Below are positions 54,938 to 61,865 of a stretch of DNA of 64,000 bases, in pieces; position 1 is the stretch's first letter; each line of letters starts with the position of its first letter. The stretch lies in NCBI RefSeq assembly GCF_027023985.1, contig NZ_JALVTW010000010.1, positions 1 to 64,000 on the forward strand, written 5' to 3'. This DNA is from Persephonella sp. GTDB lineage: Bacteria > Aquificota > Aquificia > Aquificales > Hydrogenothermaceae. Position numbers and translations under genes: made by a program. Below the pieces are notes generated by a model. The model searched no databases. It was not told the origin of the DNA and worked only from the letters and a program-made list of their open reading frames with translations.

Positions 54938-56104
54938 TTATAGACAATCCTTTAGTATTTTTATCCCTTCTTCAATCTGCTGTTTTGTTATGATTAAAGG
55001 AGGAACAAATCGCAGTGTGTTTCCGCCTGCAGTTCCTATTATAAGCCCATTTTCAAGACAATTTTTGGCTATCTGGGATGCATCTTTTTCCGGAGGAAGC
55101 GGGCAACCTATCATAAGGCCTTTTCCCCTTGGATTAAGACCAATATCTGTAAGCAATTCTTTTAGATATTCTCCTTTTTCGATTACTTCTTCTAAAAACC
55201 CCTTTTGCAGCACCTTATTTAAGACAACTTTTGCCGCTGTTGTTGCCAGATAATTCCCCCCAAATGTTGAACCATGAGTTCCCGGAGTAAAAGAAGCAGC
55301 TATTTTCTCTTTTGCAAGGACTGCACCTATTGGCACACCTCCACCAAGGCCTTTTGCCAGTGTTATTATGTCAGGGCATATATCATAATGCTGATATGCA
55401 AACAGTTTTCCTGTTCTGCCTATTCCTGTCTGGACTTCATCTATCACAATTAAGAGCTTATGTTTTTCTGCAAGTTCTTTTATAGCCTGTAAAAACTGCT
55501 TATCTATTGGATTAATACCACCTTCTCCCTGTATCAGTTCAAACATTATTGCTGCTGTGTTCTCTGTTACCGCAGATTTAAGACTGTCTATATCATTGAA
55601 AGAGGCATATCTAATCCCCTGAAGCAGAGGCTTAAATCCTTCGTGGTATTTAGGCTGGGCTGTTGCTGTCAATGAACCTATTGTTCTTCCGTGAAATCCG
55701 CCAGTAAATGTTATTATTTCATATTTGTCCGGTCTTCCTTTATCATAAAAATACTTTCTAACAAGTTTTATTGCTGTTTCATTGGCTTCTGCACCTGAAT
55801 TACAGAAAAAGACTTTGTCTAAACAGGAATTTTCCACAAGAATTTTTGCCACATCTATCTGGGGTTGTATATAAAAAAGATTTGATACATGAATAACCTG
55901 CTGAGCCTGATTACAGATAGCTTCTGCTAAATCTGGGTCTGCATGGCCTAAGGTATTAACCGCTATACCGGCAAGCATATCAAGGTATTTTTTTCCCTGT
56001 GTGTCATACAGATAAACCCCTTCACCTTTTACAAAAGAAACCGGATATCTGGCATAATTTCCAATTAGATATTTATTTCCTTCTTCAATAAAGTTTTCAG
56101 CCAT
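54938..56104 (-). CDS. argD: Acetylornithine aminotransferase
   Basis: ArgD converts N-acetylglutamate semialdehyde to N-acetylornithine in arginine synthesis and can also act in lysine synthesis. The 388 residues are class III PLP aminotransferase: VFFCNSGAEANETAIKLVRK near residue 100, FHGRTIGSLTATAQ near residue 137, EVQTGIGRTGKLFAY near residue 218, and the PLP lysine in TLAKGLGGGVPIGAVLA near residue 245. No arginine genes adjoin it. Confidence 0.92.
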   Translation of the reverse strand: MAENFIEEGNKYLIGNYARYPVSFVKGEGVYLYDTQGKKYLDMLAGIAVNTLGHADPDLAEAICNQAQQVIHVSNLFYIQPQIDVAKILVENSCLDKVFFCNSGAEANETAIKLVRKYFYDKGRPDKYEIITFTGGFHGRTIGSLTATAQPKYHEGFKPLLQGIRYASFNDIDSLKSAVTENTAAIMFELIQGEGGINPIDKQFLQAIKELAEKHKLLIVIDEVQTGIGRTGKLFAYQHYDICPDIITLAKGLGGGVPIGAVLAKEKIAASFTPGTHGSTFGGNYLATTAAKVVLNKVLQKGFLEEVIEKGEYLKELLTDIGLNPRGKGLMIGCPLPPEKDASQIAKNCLENGLIIGTAGGNTLRFVPPLIITKQQIEEGIKILKDCL

Positions 56105-56161
56105 TTATTCTCCTGATATACTCGTAATTATCACTAAAATTATAAAACAGGAGCACCAGCT

Positions 56162-56578
56162 ATGGAAATTGTGTTTTCAGGACTTGGGAAATTATCAGAA
56201 ATTGAAAACTGTCCAGAGTGTAAACAAAGGGGTTTCCCTGTAAAAGAAATTACATTAAAAAATTTTGTTCAACAACCGCTGCGAACCTATGCCGGCTTTT
56301 TCTTTTGTCATAATCCAGATTGTGAAGTGGTTTATTTTAACAACACAGCAAAAATAACTATCAAAAAAGACCAGCTTAATGTCCGTGTCGGCATTAAAGA
56401 AAAAGAGCCTCCAAGACCTATCTGCTATTGTTTCGGCTATAATATAGAGGATTTAAATGAAAACACCGTAGAAGAAATAAAACAAAAAATAAAAGAGATA
56501 GGCTGTCAGTGTGAAATCAAAAATCCAAGCGGTAGATGTTGCTTATCAGACATAAAAGATTTTCTTAATCAGATATAA
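56162..56578 (+). CDS. CopZ-type N-terminal [2Fe-2S]/zinc domain protein
   Basis: The 138 residues match the N-terminal half of Archaeoglobus CopZ: a zinc site (CPECKQRGFPVK and FFCHNPDCEVVYF) and a second cluster of cysteines (CYCFGYN, CQCEIKNPSGRCCL) that in CopZ binds a [2Fe-2S] cluster. The C-terminal CxxC copper-chaperone domain of CopZ is absent, so copper transfer cannot be assumed. Bfd-like domains of this kind often act as small electron carriers. A lone gene between argD (divergent) and tyrS; no copper ATPase is visible. Confidence 0.85.
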   Translation: MEIVFSGLGKLSEIENCPECKQRGFPVKEITLKNFVQQPLRTYAGFFFCHNPDCEVVYFNNTAKITIKKDQLNVRVGIKEKEPPRPICYCFGYNIEDLNENTVEEIKQKIKEIGCQCEIKNPSGRCCLSDIKDFLNQI

Positions 56579-56612
56579 TAATTCCTAAAAAGTTTTAGGA
56601 GGAAATTTTATA

Positions 56613-57857
56613 TTGATGGAATTTCATGGTCTGTCTCCAGAGGAGCAGCTAAAAATAATAAAAAAAGGTGTTATTGAAATCATAAATGAGGAAGAGCTCC
56701 TTGAAAAATTAAAGGAAGGAAGACCTCTTATTGTAAAGGCAGGTTTTGACCCTACAGCACCAGACCTGCATCTTGGACATACAGTTCTTTTGCAAAAACT
56801 TAGAACTTTTCAGCAGCTTGGACATACTGTTTATTTCATAATCGGTGATTTTACAGCTATGATAGGAGATCCTTCAGGAAGGGACAAAACAAGACCACCT
56901 TTAACAAGGGAACAAGTTTTAGAAAATGCAAAAACATATAAAGAGCAGGTTTTTAAGGTTTTAGACCCTGAAAAAACAGTGGTTGTTTTCAACAGCGAAT
57001 GGCTTGGGGACATGACAGCAGAAGACCTTATCAGGCTAACAGCAAAGTATACAGTGGCAAGAATGCTTGAAAGGGATGACTTCAAAAAAAGATTCAAAGA
57101 AAACAGACCAATTGCTATACATGAGTTTATTTATCCATTACTTCAGGCTTATGACTCTGTTGCAATAAAAGCAGATGTTGAGCTTGGAGGTTCAGACCAA
57201 AGATTTAATCTCCTAATAGGAAGGGATATTCAAAAGGAATACGGCATAGAAAAACCGCAGGTGGCAATTCTTCTTCCTCTCCTTGTTGGAACTGACGGCG
57301 TTAGAAAAATGAGTAAATCATACGGAAACTACATCGGCATAACAGAACCACCTGAGGAGATGTTTGGAAAGATAATGTCTATTCCGGACGAGCTTATGTG
57401 GGATTACTGGGAACTACTTACTGACCTTACAGTTGAAGAGATAGAAAAGATGAAAAAAGACGTTGAAGCAGGCACACTTCATCCAATGGAAGTAAAAAAA
57501 CAGCTTGCAATGTATATAGTAACCAGATTTCATGACGAAGATGCTGCAATAAAAGCAAAAGAACATTTTGAAAGGGTTCATTCAAAAAGAGAACTTCCTG
57601 AAGAAATACCTGAACCTGAAGTGATAATAGCCTCAGAAGAGAAGAAAATACCAATATACGAGCTTGTTTATAAAGTAGGCTTTGCACCTTCAAAGTCCGA
57701 AGCAAGAAGACTAATCAAAGGGGGAGCTGTAAAAATAGATGGAAACAAAATAACAGATCCTTATGCAGAAATAGACCTTAGCTCTGAGTTTGTCTTGCAA
57801 GTAGGAAAAAGAAAATTTGCAAGAATAAAACCAGAGAATATAAAAGTAGAAGCTTAA
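56613..57857 (+). CDS. tyrS: Tyrosyl-tRNA synthetase
   Basis: TyrRS charges tRNA-Tyr. The 414-residue protein has the class I signature [11 protein letters not shown] near residue 52, KMSKSYGN near residue 233, a C-terminal S4 RNA-binding domain (about 345-410, [20 protein letters not shown]) and the Tyr pocket [12 protein letters not shown]. Either TTG 56613 or the next codon ATG 56616 may start it: AGGAGG is 10 and 13 bases away respectively. It is the GHLGHT/KMSKS (TyrZ-like) branch. Its end lies in a hairpin shared with the convergent PIN gene. Confidence 0.95.
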   Translation: MMEFHGLSPEEQLKIIKKGVIEIINEEELLEKLKEGRPLIVKAGFDPTAPDLHLGHTVLLQKLRTFQQLGHTVYFIIGDFTAMIGDPSGRDKTRPPLTREQVLENAKTYKEQVFKVLDPEKTVVVFNSEWLGDMTAEDLIRLTAKYTVARMLERDDFKKRFKENRPIAIHEFIYPLLQAYDSVAIKADVELGGSDQRFNLLIGRDIQKEYGIEKPQVAILLPLLVGTDGVRKMSKSYGNYIGITEPPEEMFGKIMSIPDELMWDYWELLTDLTVEEIEKMKKDVEAGTLHPMEVKKQLAMYIVTRFHDEDAAIKAKEHFERVHSKRELPEEIPEPEVIIASEEKKIPIYELVYKVGFAPSKSEARRLIKGGAVKIDGNKITDPYAEIDLSSEFVLQVGKRKFARIKPENIKVEA

Positions 57858-57883
57858 AGGGGAAGGGTTATCCCTTCTCTTTT
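57856..57883. terminator. Shared bidirectional terminator hairpin of tyrS and the PIN toxin
   Basis: A 12-bp stem (with three G-T wobbles) 57856-57867/72-83 around the loop TTAT; plus strand ends CTCTTTT and minus strand CCCCTTT. The stem starts inside the tyrS stop and the loop contains the PIN stop codon, so the hairpin serves both genes. Confidence 0.5.
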
Positions 57884-58269
57884 AGGCATTTATTCAATTT
57901 TTTATCAAAGGTTAAAACTGAATAATTACCCCCGTAAGCACAGATTAAACAATCCACAAAATCTAAATTTTTGTTTGCATATAAATTGAGGGCATCTATA
58001 ACTGTTTGTTTATCCTGAGTTTTTATATTTTTACTTTTTAATAATTCTGTTAGGACTTCAGCTATTTCTTTTTTATCAACATCGTAAACTCCTTTGAGAA
58101 CGTATACAATTTCAGCTATAACAGATTGCAATATATATACTGTCTTTTTACCAGCAAAAATTTCTTCAAAAATTTTATTTGCCTGCTTGAATAAATCTTC
58201 ATCGTCTTTCAGTAAATATCTCAAGACAACATCGGCATCAATAATTACTGTGTTTTGCTTTAACTGCAT
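57868..58269 (-). CDS. PIN-domain ribonuclease (VapC-like toxin)
   Basis: The 133-residue protein is a PIN nuclease: acidic active-site residues in TVIIDADVVLRYLLKDDED near residue 11, the Glu in IAEIVYVLKGVYDVDKKEI near residue 60 and Asp in NLDFVDCLICAYG near residue 113. VapC toxins cut specific RNAs (tRNA or rRNA). I start at ATG 58269 (GAGG nine bases upstream). The start overlaps the AbrB antitoxin by 32 bases, in the usual antitoxin-first order; the stop lies inside a terminator hairpin. Confidence 0.88.
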   Translation of the reverse strand: MQLKQNTVIIDADVVLRYLLKDDEDLFKQANKIFEEIFAGKKTVYILQSVIAEIVYVLKGVYDVDKKEIAEVLTELLKSKNIKTQDKQTVIDALNLYANKNLDFVDCLICAYGGNYSVLTFDKKLNKCLKEKG

Positions 58270-58480
58270 TTGCAAAAGCCTCTTTTTCCTCTTTTATAAT
58301 TTCCTCAACACTTTTTCTTTTTTTTGCGTATTTATGTAAAATTCCAGCTAGATTTTTAACGGGTTTTATAACTATTTCCCCATTTTTTTCTTCTATTTCT
58401 ACTATATTTGTTTTTAGCTTTCTACGAATTTCTGCAGGGATAGTAATCTGACCTTTTTTTGTAATCTTTGCTATAAACAC
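58238..58480 (-). CDS. AbrB/SpoVT-family antitoxin
   Basis: The 80-residue protein begins with a swapped-hairpin AbrB DNA-binding domain (FIAKITKKGQITIPAEIRRK, LKTNIVEIEEKNGEIVIKPV) followed by a charged helical tail (KSVEEIIKEEKEAFANAVKA) that would clamp the PIN toxin. I start at GTG 58480, which has GGAGG seven bases upstream; the frame is open ten codons further. Such antitoxins usually repress their own operon. Confidence 0.87.
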   Translation of the reverse strand: MFIAKITKKGQITIPAEIRRKLKTNIVEIEEKNGEIVIKPVKNLAGILHKYAKKRKSVEEIIKEEKEAFANAVKAKHSNY

Positions 58481-58545
58481 ATTGTATCCTCCATCAGTAA
58501 TACTTATCAAAAATGTAAGACTTTATTCAATAAAATGCAATAAAT

Positions 58546-58574
58546 TAGACAAAACAAAAATCTGGAATTATTAT
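58546..58574 (+). promoter_or_regulatory. Promoter of the Uma2-type gene
   Basis: TAGACA (58546-58551), 17 bases, TATTAT (58569-58574), each matching sigma-70 consensus at five of six, predicting a start about 25 bases before the ATG at 58605. Confidence 0.55.
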
Positions 58575-58604
58575 AGATAAACAACAGTAAAAGGGTGTTT
58601 TAAA

Positions 58605-59198
58605 ATGGCTACAAAATTAAGAGAAAAACCTAAAAAACCAGAAAGTTTTAAGTATAGGTTTAAGGTTAAAGATTTGGAAAAAATGTATGAAGCAGGAATT
58701 TTCGACCCTGAAGAAAAAATTGAGCTTATATACGGAGAGGTAATCAGATTGAGCCCTATTGGTTTAAAACATGCAATAGTAGTTAACAATTTGGTAGATA
58801 TACTTAGCGATTTATTAAAAGAAACAAATTTGAAATCAAAATATATTTTAAGTGTTCAAAATCCAGTTTTTTTATCACAAGAGAACTTAGTTCAGCCTGA
58901 TGTAACAATAGTAAGTAGAGAATTCTCAAAAGAAAAACAACATCCAAAATCAAAATATATAGAAGTATTAATAGAGGTTTCTGATACAACTTTAGAAAAG
59001 GATAGAAAAATAAAATTGCCCCTTTATGCTAAATACGAAATAAAACAGGTATGGATAGTCGATTTAATCCAAAATCAAATAGAGGTTTATACGAAACCTT
59101 ACAAAAATGAATATTTAAACGTTCAAATATTTCCTATGGATAAGGAAATTTCTGTTTTTAATAAAAACATAAAAGTAAAGGATTTACTTGATGTTTGA
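58605..59198 (+). CDS. Uma2 family (DUF820) PD-(D/E)XK nuclease-like protein
   Basis: The 197-residue protein has the Uma2 core: EEKIELIYGEVIRLSPIGLK near residue 45, NLVQPDVTIVS near residue 98, VLIEVSDTTLEKDRKIKLPL near residue 125 and YEIKQVWIVDLIQNQIEVY near residue 145, fitting the PD-(D/E)XK fold. The biological role of the family, abundant in cyanobacteria, is not established. It lies next to a toxin-antitoxin pair and overlaps the VTT protein gene by eight bases. Confidence 0.85.
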   Translation: MATKLREKPKKPESFKYRFKVKDLEKMYEAGIFDPEEKIELIYGEVIRLSPIGLKHAIVVNNLVDILSDLLKETNLKSKYILSVQNPVFLSQENLVQPDVTIVSREFSKEKQHPKSKYIEVLIEVSDTTLEKDRKIKLPLYAKYEIKQVWIVDLIQNQIEVYTKPYKNEYLNVQIFPMDKEISVFNKNIKVKDLLDV

Positions 59199-59661
59199 AG
59201 CTTTAAGGCACTGGGCGGAAGGAGTTGTTGCTGATTACGGATATTGGGGGATTTTTATAGTTTCTTTTACAGAAAGTATTATACAACCTGTTCCCCCAGA
59301 CCCTTTTATAACAGGTGGAACAGCCTTTGGTCTTATTCCTGTGTATGCAGCCTTAATTGCAGCTTTTGGAAGTGTTCTTGGAGGTTTAGTTGGATATTTC
59401 CTTGGAAAGTTTTTAGGAGAACCTATCCTAAAAAAATTTATATCTGAAAAGCATTATGAAAAAGGGGAAATACTATTTAGAAAATACGGTATATGGGCTG
59501 TTATTATTGCTGGAATAACACCGATACCTTTTAAGGTTATATGCTGGATGGCTGGGATTTTTGAAATGCCAGTTTTTGGGTTTTTACTTGCAGCTTTTAT
59601 TGGAAGATTTCCACGATTTTTATTTATGGCATTTTTTGGGCAATGGCTTGGAAGCCTATGA
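59191..59661 (+). CDS. VTT-domain (DedA/YqaA-like) membrane protein
   Basis: The 156-residue protein has the VTT/SNARE-associated layout with reentrant loops and conserved G/P: ESIIQPVPPDPFITGGTAFG, GGLVGYFLGKFLGEPILKKF and IIAGITPIPFKVICWMAGIF. It is the short YqaA-type. Related proteins help recycle undecaprenyl phosphate or lipids; the substrate here is unknown. I start at ATG 59191 (AAAGGA eight bases upstream) rather than TTG 59188. The stop overlaps the next gene as ATGA. Confidence 0.85.
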   Translation: MFEALRHWAEGVVADYGYWGIFIVSFTESIIQPVPPDPFITGGTAFGLIPVYAALIAAFGSVLGGLVGYFLGKFLGEPILKKFISEKHYEKGEILFRKYGIWAVIIAGITPIPFKVICWMAGIFEMPVFGFLLAAFIGRFPRFLFMAFFGQWLGSL

Positions 59662-59831
59662 AAAAGGTAAACTGTCATAAATGTGAATATTTTTATATAA
59701 CATGGGATAAAAATTTTCCTTATGGATGTAAAGCTTTTGGATTTAAAAGTAGATTAATACCTTCTATTGAGGTAAAAAAAGCTTCTGGTAGAGAATGTCT
59801 TCAGTTCAAGCCTAAAAGCTCAGCTAAGTAA
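59658..59831 (+). CDS. Small four-Cys protein, likely zinc-binding
   Basis: The 57-residue protein starts at ATG 59658 (GGAAG upstream, overlapping the previous stop) and has CHKCEYFYITWDKNFPYGCK and ASGRECLQF, so cysteines are spaced C-x2-C ... C ... C with a WDKNFPYGCKAFGFKS core. It resembles a family of tiny uncharacterised bacterial proteins; I do not know its function. Its last 12 bases overlap the convergent sigma factor gene. Confidence 0.75.
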   Translation: MKKVNCHKCEYFYITWDKNFPYGCKAFGFKSRLIPSIEVKKASGRECLQFKPKSSAK

Positions 59832-60677
59832 ATCTTTAAGATGTCTTTTTGTAGCAAGAGCTCTGATTTTTTTAAGTGTTCTAATTTCTATCTGTCTGAC
59901 CCTTTCCCTTGAAACGCCAAGGGCTTTTCCTATTTCCCTGAGGGTCTTAGGTTCTTCTCCGTGAAGACCGAACCTGTGAATAATAATATATCTTTCTCTC
60001 TCATTAAGATGGGACAGTATATAGTCTATCTCTTTTTCTATAGCTTCCTGAACAACATCCTCTTCAATATCTTTTGTGCTATGTTTTGATACAAGGTCAA
60101 TAAAAAATGTTCCCTCTTCCATATCAACAGGAGTGTCAAGTGATACAGAATGTCTTTTTATCAGCAAATAGCTCTCTATTGTTTCTTCATCAACTTCAAT
60201 ATCTTCTTTCTCTTTTAGATAATTTTTTATTTCAGTGTATTTTGGTTCTCTATTCAGTTTCTCTTTCAGTTCCAGATATGCTGTATCAATTTTCATAGAA
60301 AGATTTTGTGTTTTCTGGGGAATTTTTATAACATCTTTCTGGTTTTGAATTGTTTGAAGTATAGACTGCTTTATCCACCAGATTGCATAGGATATAAACC
60401 TGACTCCTCTATCTGGGTCAAATCTTTTGGCAGCTTCTATCAAACCTATATTACCGGCAGATATCAGTTCCTGAAAGGGAATTCCGTATCCTGAGTAATT
60501 TTTGGCAACATTTACAACAAACCTGAGATTTGATTTTATGAGTTTCTCAAGAGCTTCTTTGTCTCCCTCCTTAGCCCTGCGTGCTACCTCTTTTTCTTCT
60601 TCAGGGGTTAAAAGGGGGATTTTAGATATAGATTTCAGATAATAAGTGATACCCTCTTCATAGGTAAACTTTCTCAT
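59820..60677 (-). CDS. RNA polymerase sigma factor, sigma-70 family (group 2-like)
   Basis: The 285 residues carry region 1.2 (YEEGITYYLKSISKIPLLTP), region 2 (NLRFVVNVAKNYSGYGIPFQ, then ELISAGNIGLIEAAKRFDPD, with ISYAIWWIKQSI for -10 recognition), region 3 (IKIPQKTQNLSMKI) and region 4 with the helix-turn-helix TLREIGKALGVSRERVRQIE. It lacks the big region 1.1 of the primary sigma, so it is an RpoS/RpoH-like alternative factor or a compact group 2 sigma. It is not FliA. It follows the HtrA gene by 47 bases, hinting at an envelope stress role. Confidence 0.9.
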   Translation of the reverse strand: MRKFTYEEGITYYLKSISKIPLLTPEEEKEVARRAKEGDKEALEKLIKSNLRFVVNVAKNYSGYGIPFQELISAGNIGLIEAAKRFDPDRGVRFISYAIWWIKQSILQTIQNQKDVIKIPQKTQNLSMKIDTAYLELKEKLNREPKYTEIKNYLKEKEDIEVDEETIESYLLIKRHSVSLDTPVDMEEGTFFIDLVSKHSTKDIEEDVVQEAIEKEIDYILSHLNERERYIIIHRFGLHGEEPKTLREIGKALGVSRERVRQIEIRTLKKIRALATKRHLKDLLS

Positions 60678-60724
60678 ATTCTAAATACTCCCCTTTTAAT
60701 TGGTGCAGATTTTACTATATTCCT

Positions 60725-61810
60725 TTATTGTTTATCAACAAGTTTTTCTATTTTGAGATTGAAATTTAATTTCTTTCCATGCCTGAACACTACTATATTA
60801 AGGGTTTCTCCTATTTTTCCTCTGAGCACTATATTTTTAAGTTCGGCAGAAGTTCTGATTTTTTTACCGTTAACTGAAAGAATTATATCACCGGCTTTAA
60901 TTCCGGCTTTATATGCAGGGGAGTTTTTGAAAACTTTAATTACTTTTACACCATAATTAAGATGGAGTTTTTTCTTCTGATAATTGGAGAGTTTTTCGGT
61001 AATAACCCCTATCCAGCCTCTCTGAACTTTTCCATAAGCTATAAGCTGATTTGCAATATCCATAACCATATCTATTGGTAAAGCAAAACCAAGTCCCTGG
61101 CCAGCCTGTATTATAGCTGTATTCATACCGACTACTTTACAGTCAAGGTCTAACAATGGACCTCCTGAGTCTCCCGGGTTTATTGCAGCATCTGTCTGTA
61201 TATAGTTCTCGTAAGCAGAAATTCCCAGATTTCTATGGAGTGCAGAAATAATACCCAGTGTAAAGGTAAGTCCCACGTTATAAGGGCTTCCGGCAGATAA
61301 AACAAAATACCCAACTTTAAGCTTAGATGGGTTTCCTATTTCCAAAGGTTTAATATTTGCTATTTTTGGGTTGATTTTTACCTTTAAGACAGCTATATCA
61401 CTTTCTGCATCTTTACCGGCAATGATTGATTTTGTTTTATATCCGTTGTGAAATCGGACTGTTATTGTTTTTGCCTTTTCTATAACATGATTATTTGTAA
61501 CTATGTATAAAAACTGGGAGTCCTTTTTTATTACAAAACCTGAACCAAGGGATTCATTTTCTATTGAAGGAATATCTTCATTAAATTTGAAGATTATGGG
61601 AGTTTCGCTTTCTGTGGATTTTGAAAGTATTGTAACAATTGAAGGAGTCGCTTTTTGTATGACACTTGATATCCTTTCCTGCAGGGTTTTAACAACATCT
61701 TCTTTTTTATATATAACTTTTGTCTCTTTTTTCTCTATTACCTCTTTTTCAGGCTGACTTTCACAGGAAAACAGAAAAACAAGAGAGATTAATATTAAAA
61801 AATAATACAC
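60725..61810 (-). CDS. HtrA/DegP-like serine protease, predicted lipoprotein
   Basis: The 361-residue protein has a lipobox (LFSC at residues 13-16), so it is anchored by lipid in the envelope. The trypsin-like domain has the triad His108 (TNNHVI), Asp138 (ESDIAVL) and Ser215 (NPGDSGGPL). A single C-terminal PDZ domain is present (about 265-355, GVKVIKVFKNSPAYKAGIKA, GDIILSVNGKKI). The start is GTG at 61810, seven bases after GGGAG. HtrA proteases remove or refold damaged envelope proteins. It leads the sigma factor gene and diverges from glnE. Confidence 0.93.
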   Translation of the reverse strand: MYYFLILISLVFLFSCESQPEKEVIEKKETKVIYKKEDVVKTLQERISSVIQKATPSIVTILSKSTESETPIIFKFNEDIPSIENESLGSGFVIKKDSQFLYIVTNNHVIEKAKTITVRFHNGYKTKSIIAGKDAESDIAVLKVKINPKIANIKPLEIGNPSKLKVGYFVLSAGSPYNVGLTFTLGIISALHRNLGISAYENYIQTDAAINPGDSGGPLLDLDCKVVGMNTAIIQAGQGLGFALPIDMVMDIANQLIAYGKVQRGWIGVITEKLSNYQKKKLHLNYGVKVIKVFKNSPAYKAGIKAGDIILSVNGKKIRTSAELKNIVLRGKIGETLNIVVFRHGKKLNFNLKIEKLVDKQ

Positions 61811-61824
61811 TTAACTCCCTCAGC

Positions 61825-61849
61825 TATTATATTATTTAAAAATATAATA
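61825..61849. promoter_or_regulatory. Inverted repeat with back-to-back -10 boxes between htrA and glnE
   Basis: TATTATATT (61825-61833) and AATATAATA (61841-61849) form a perfect 9-bp inverted repeat around ATTTAAA. It holds TATAAT on the plus strand (61843-61848, toward glnE) and on the minus strand (61831-61826, toward htrA). Predicted leaders would be only about 10 bases, so either the transcripts are nearly leaderless or the repeat is an operator. Confidence 0.4.
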
Positions 61850-61865
61850 CTACAAGGATATTACA

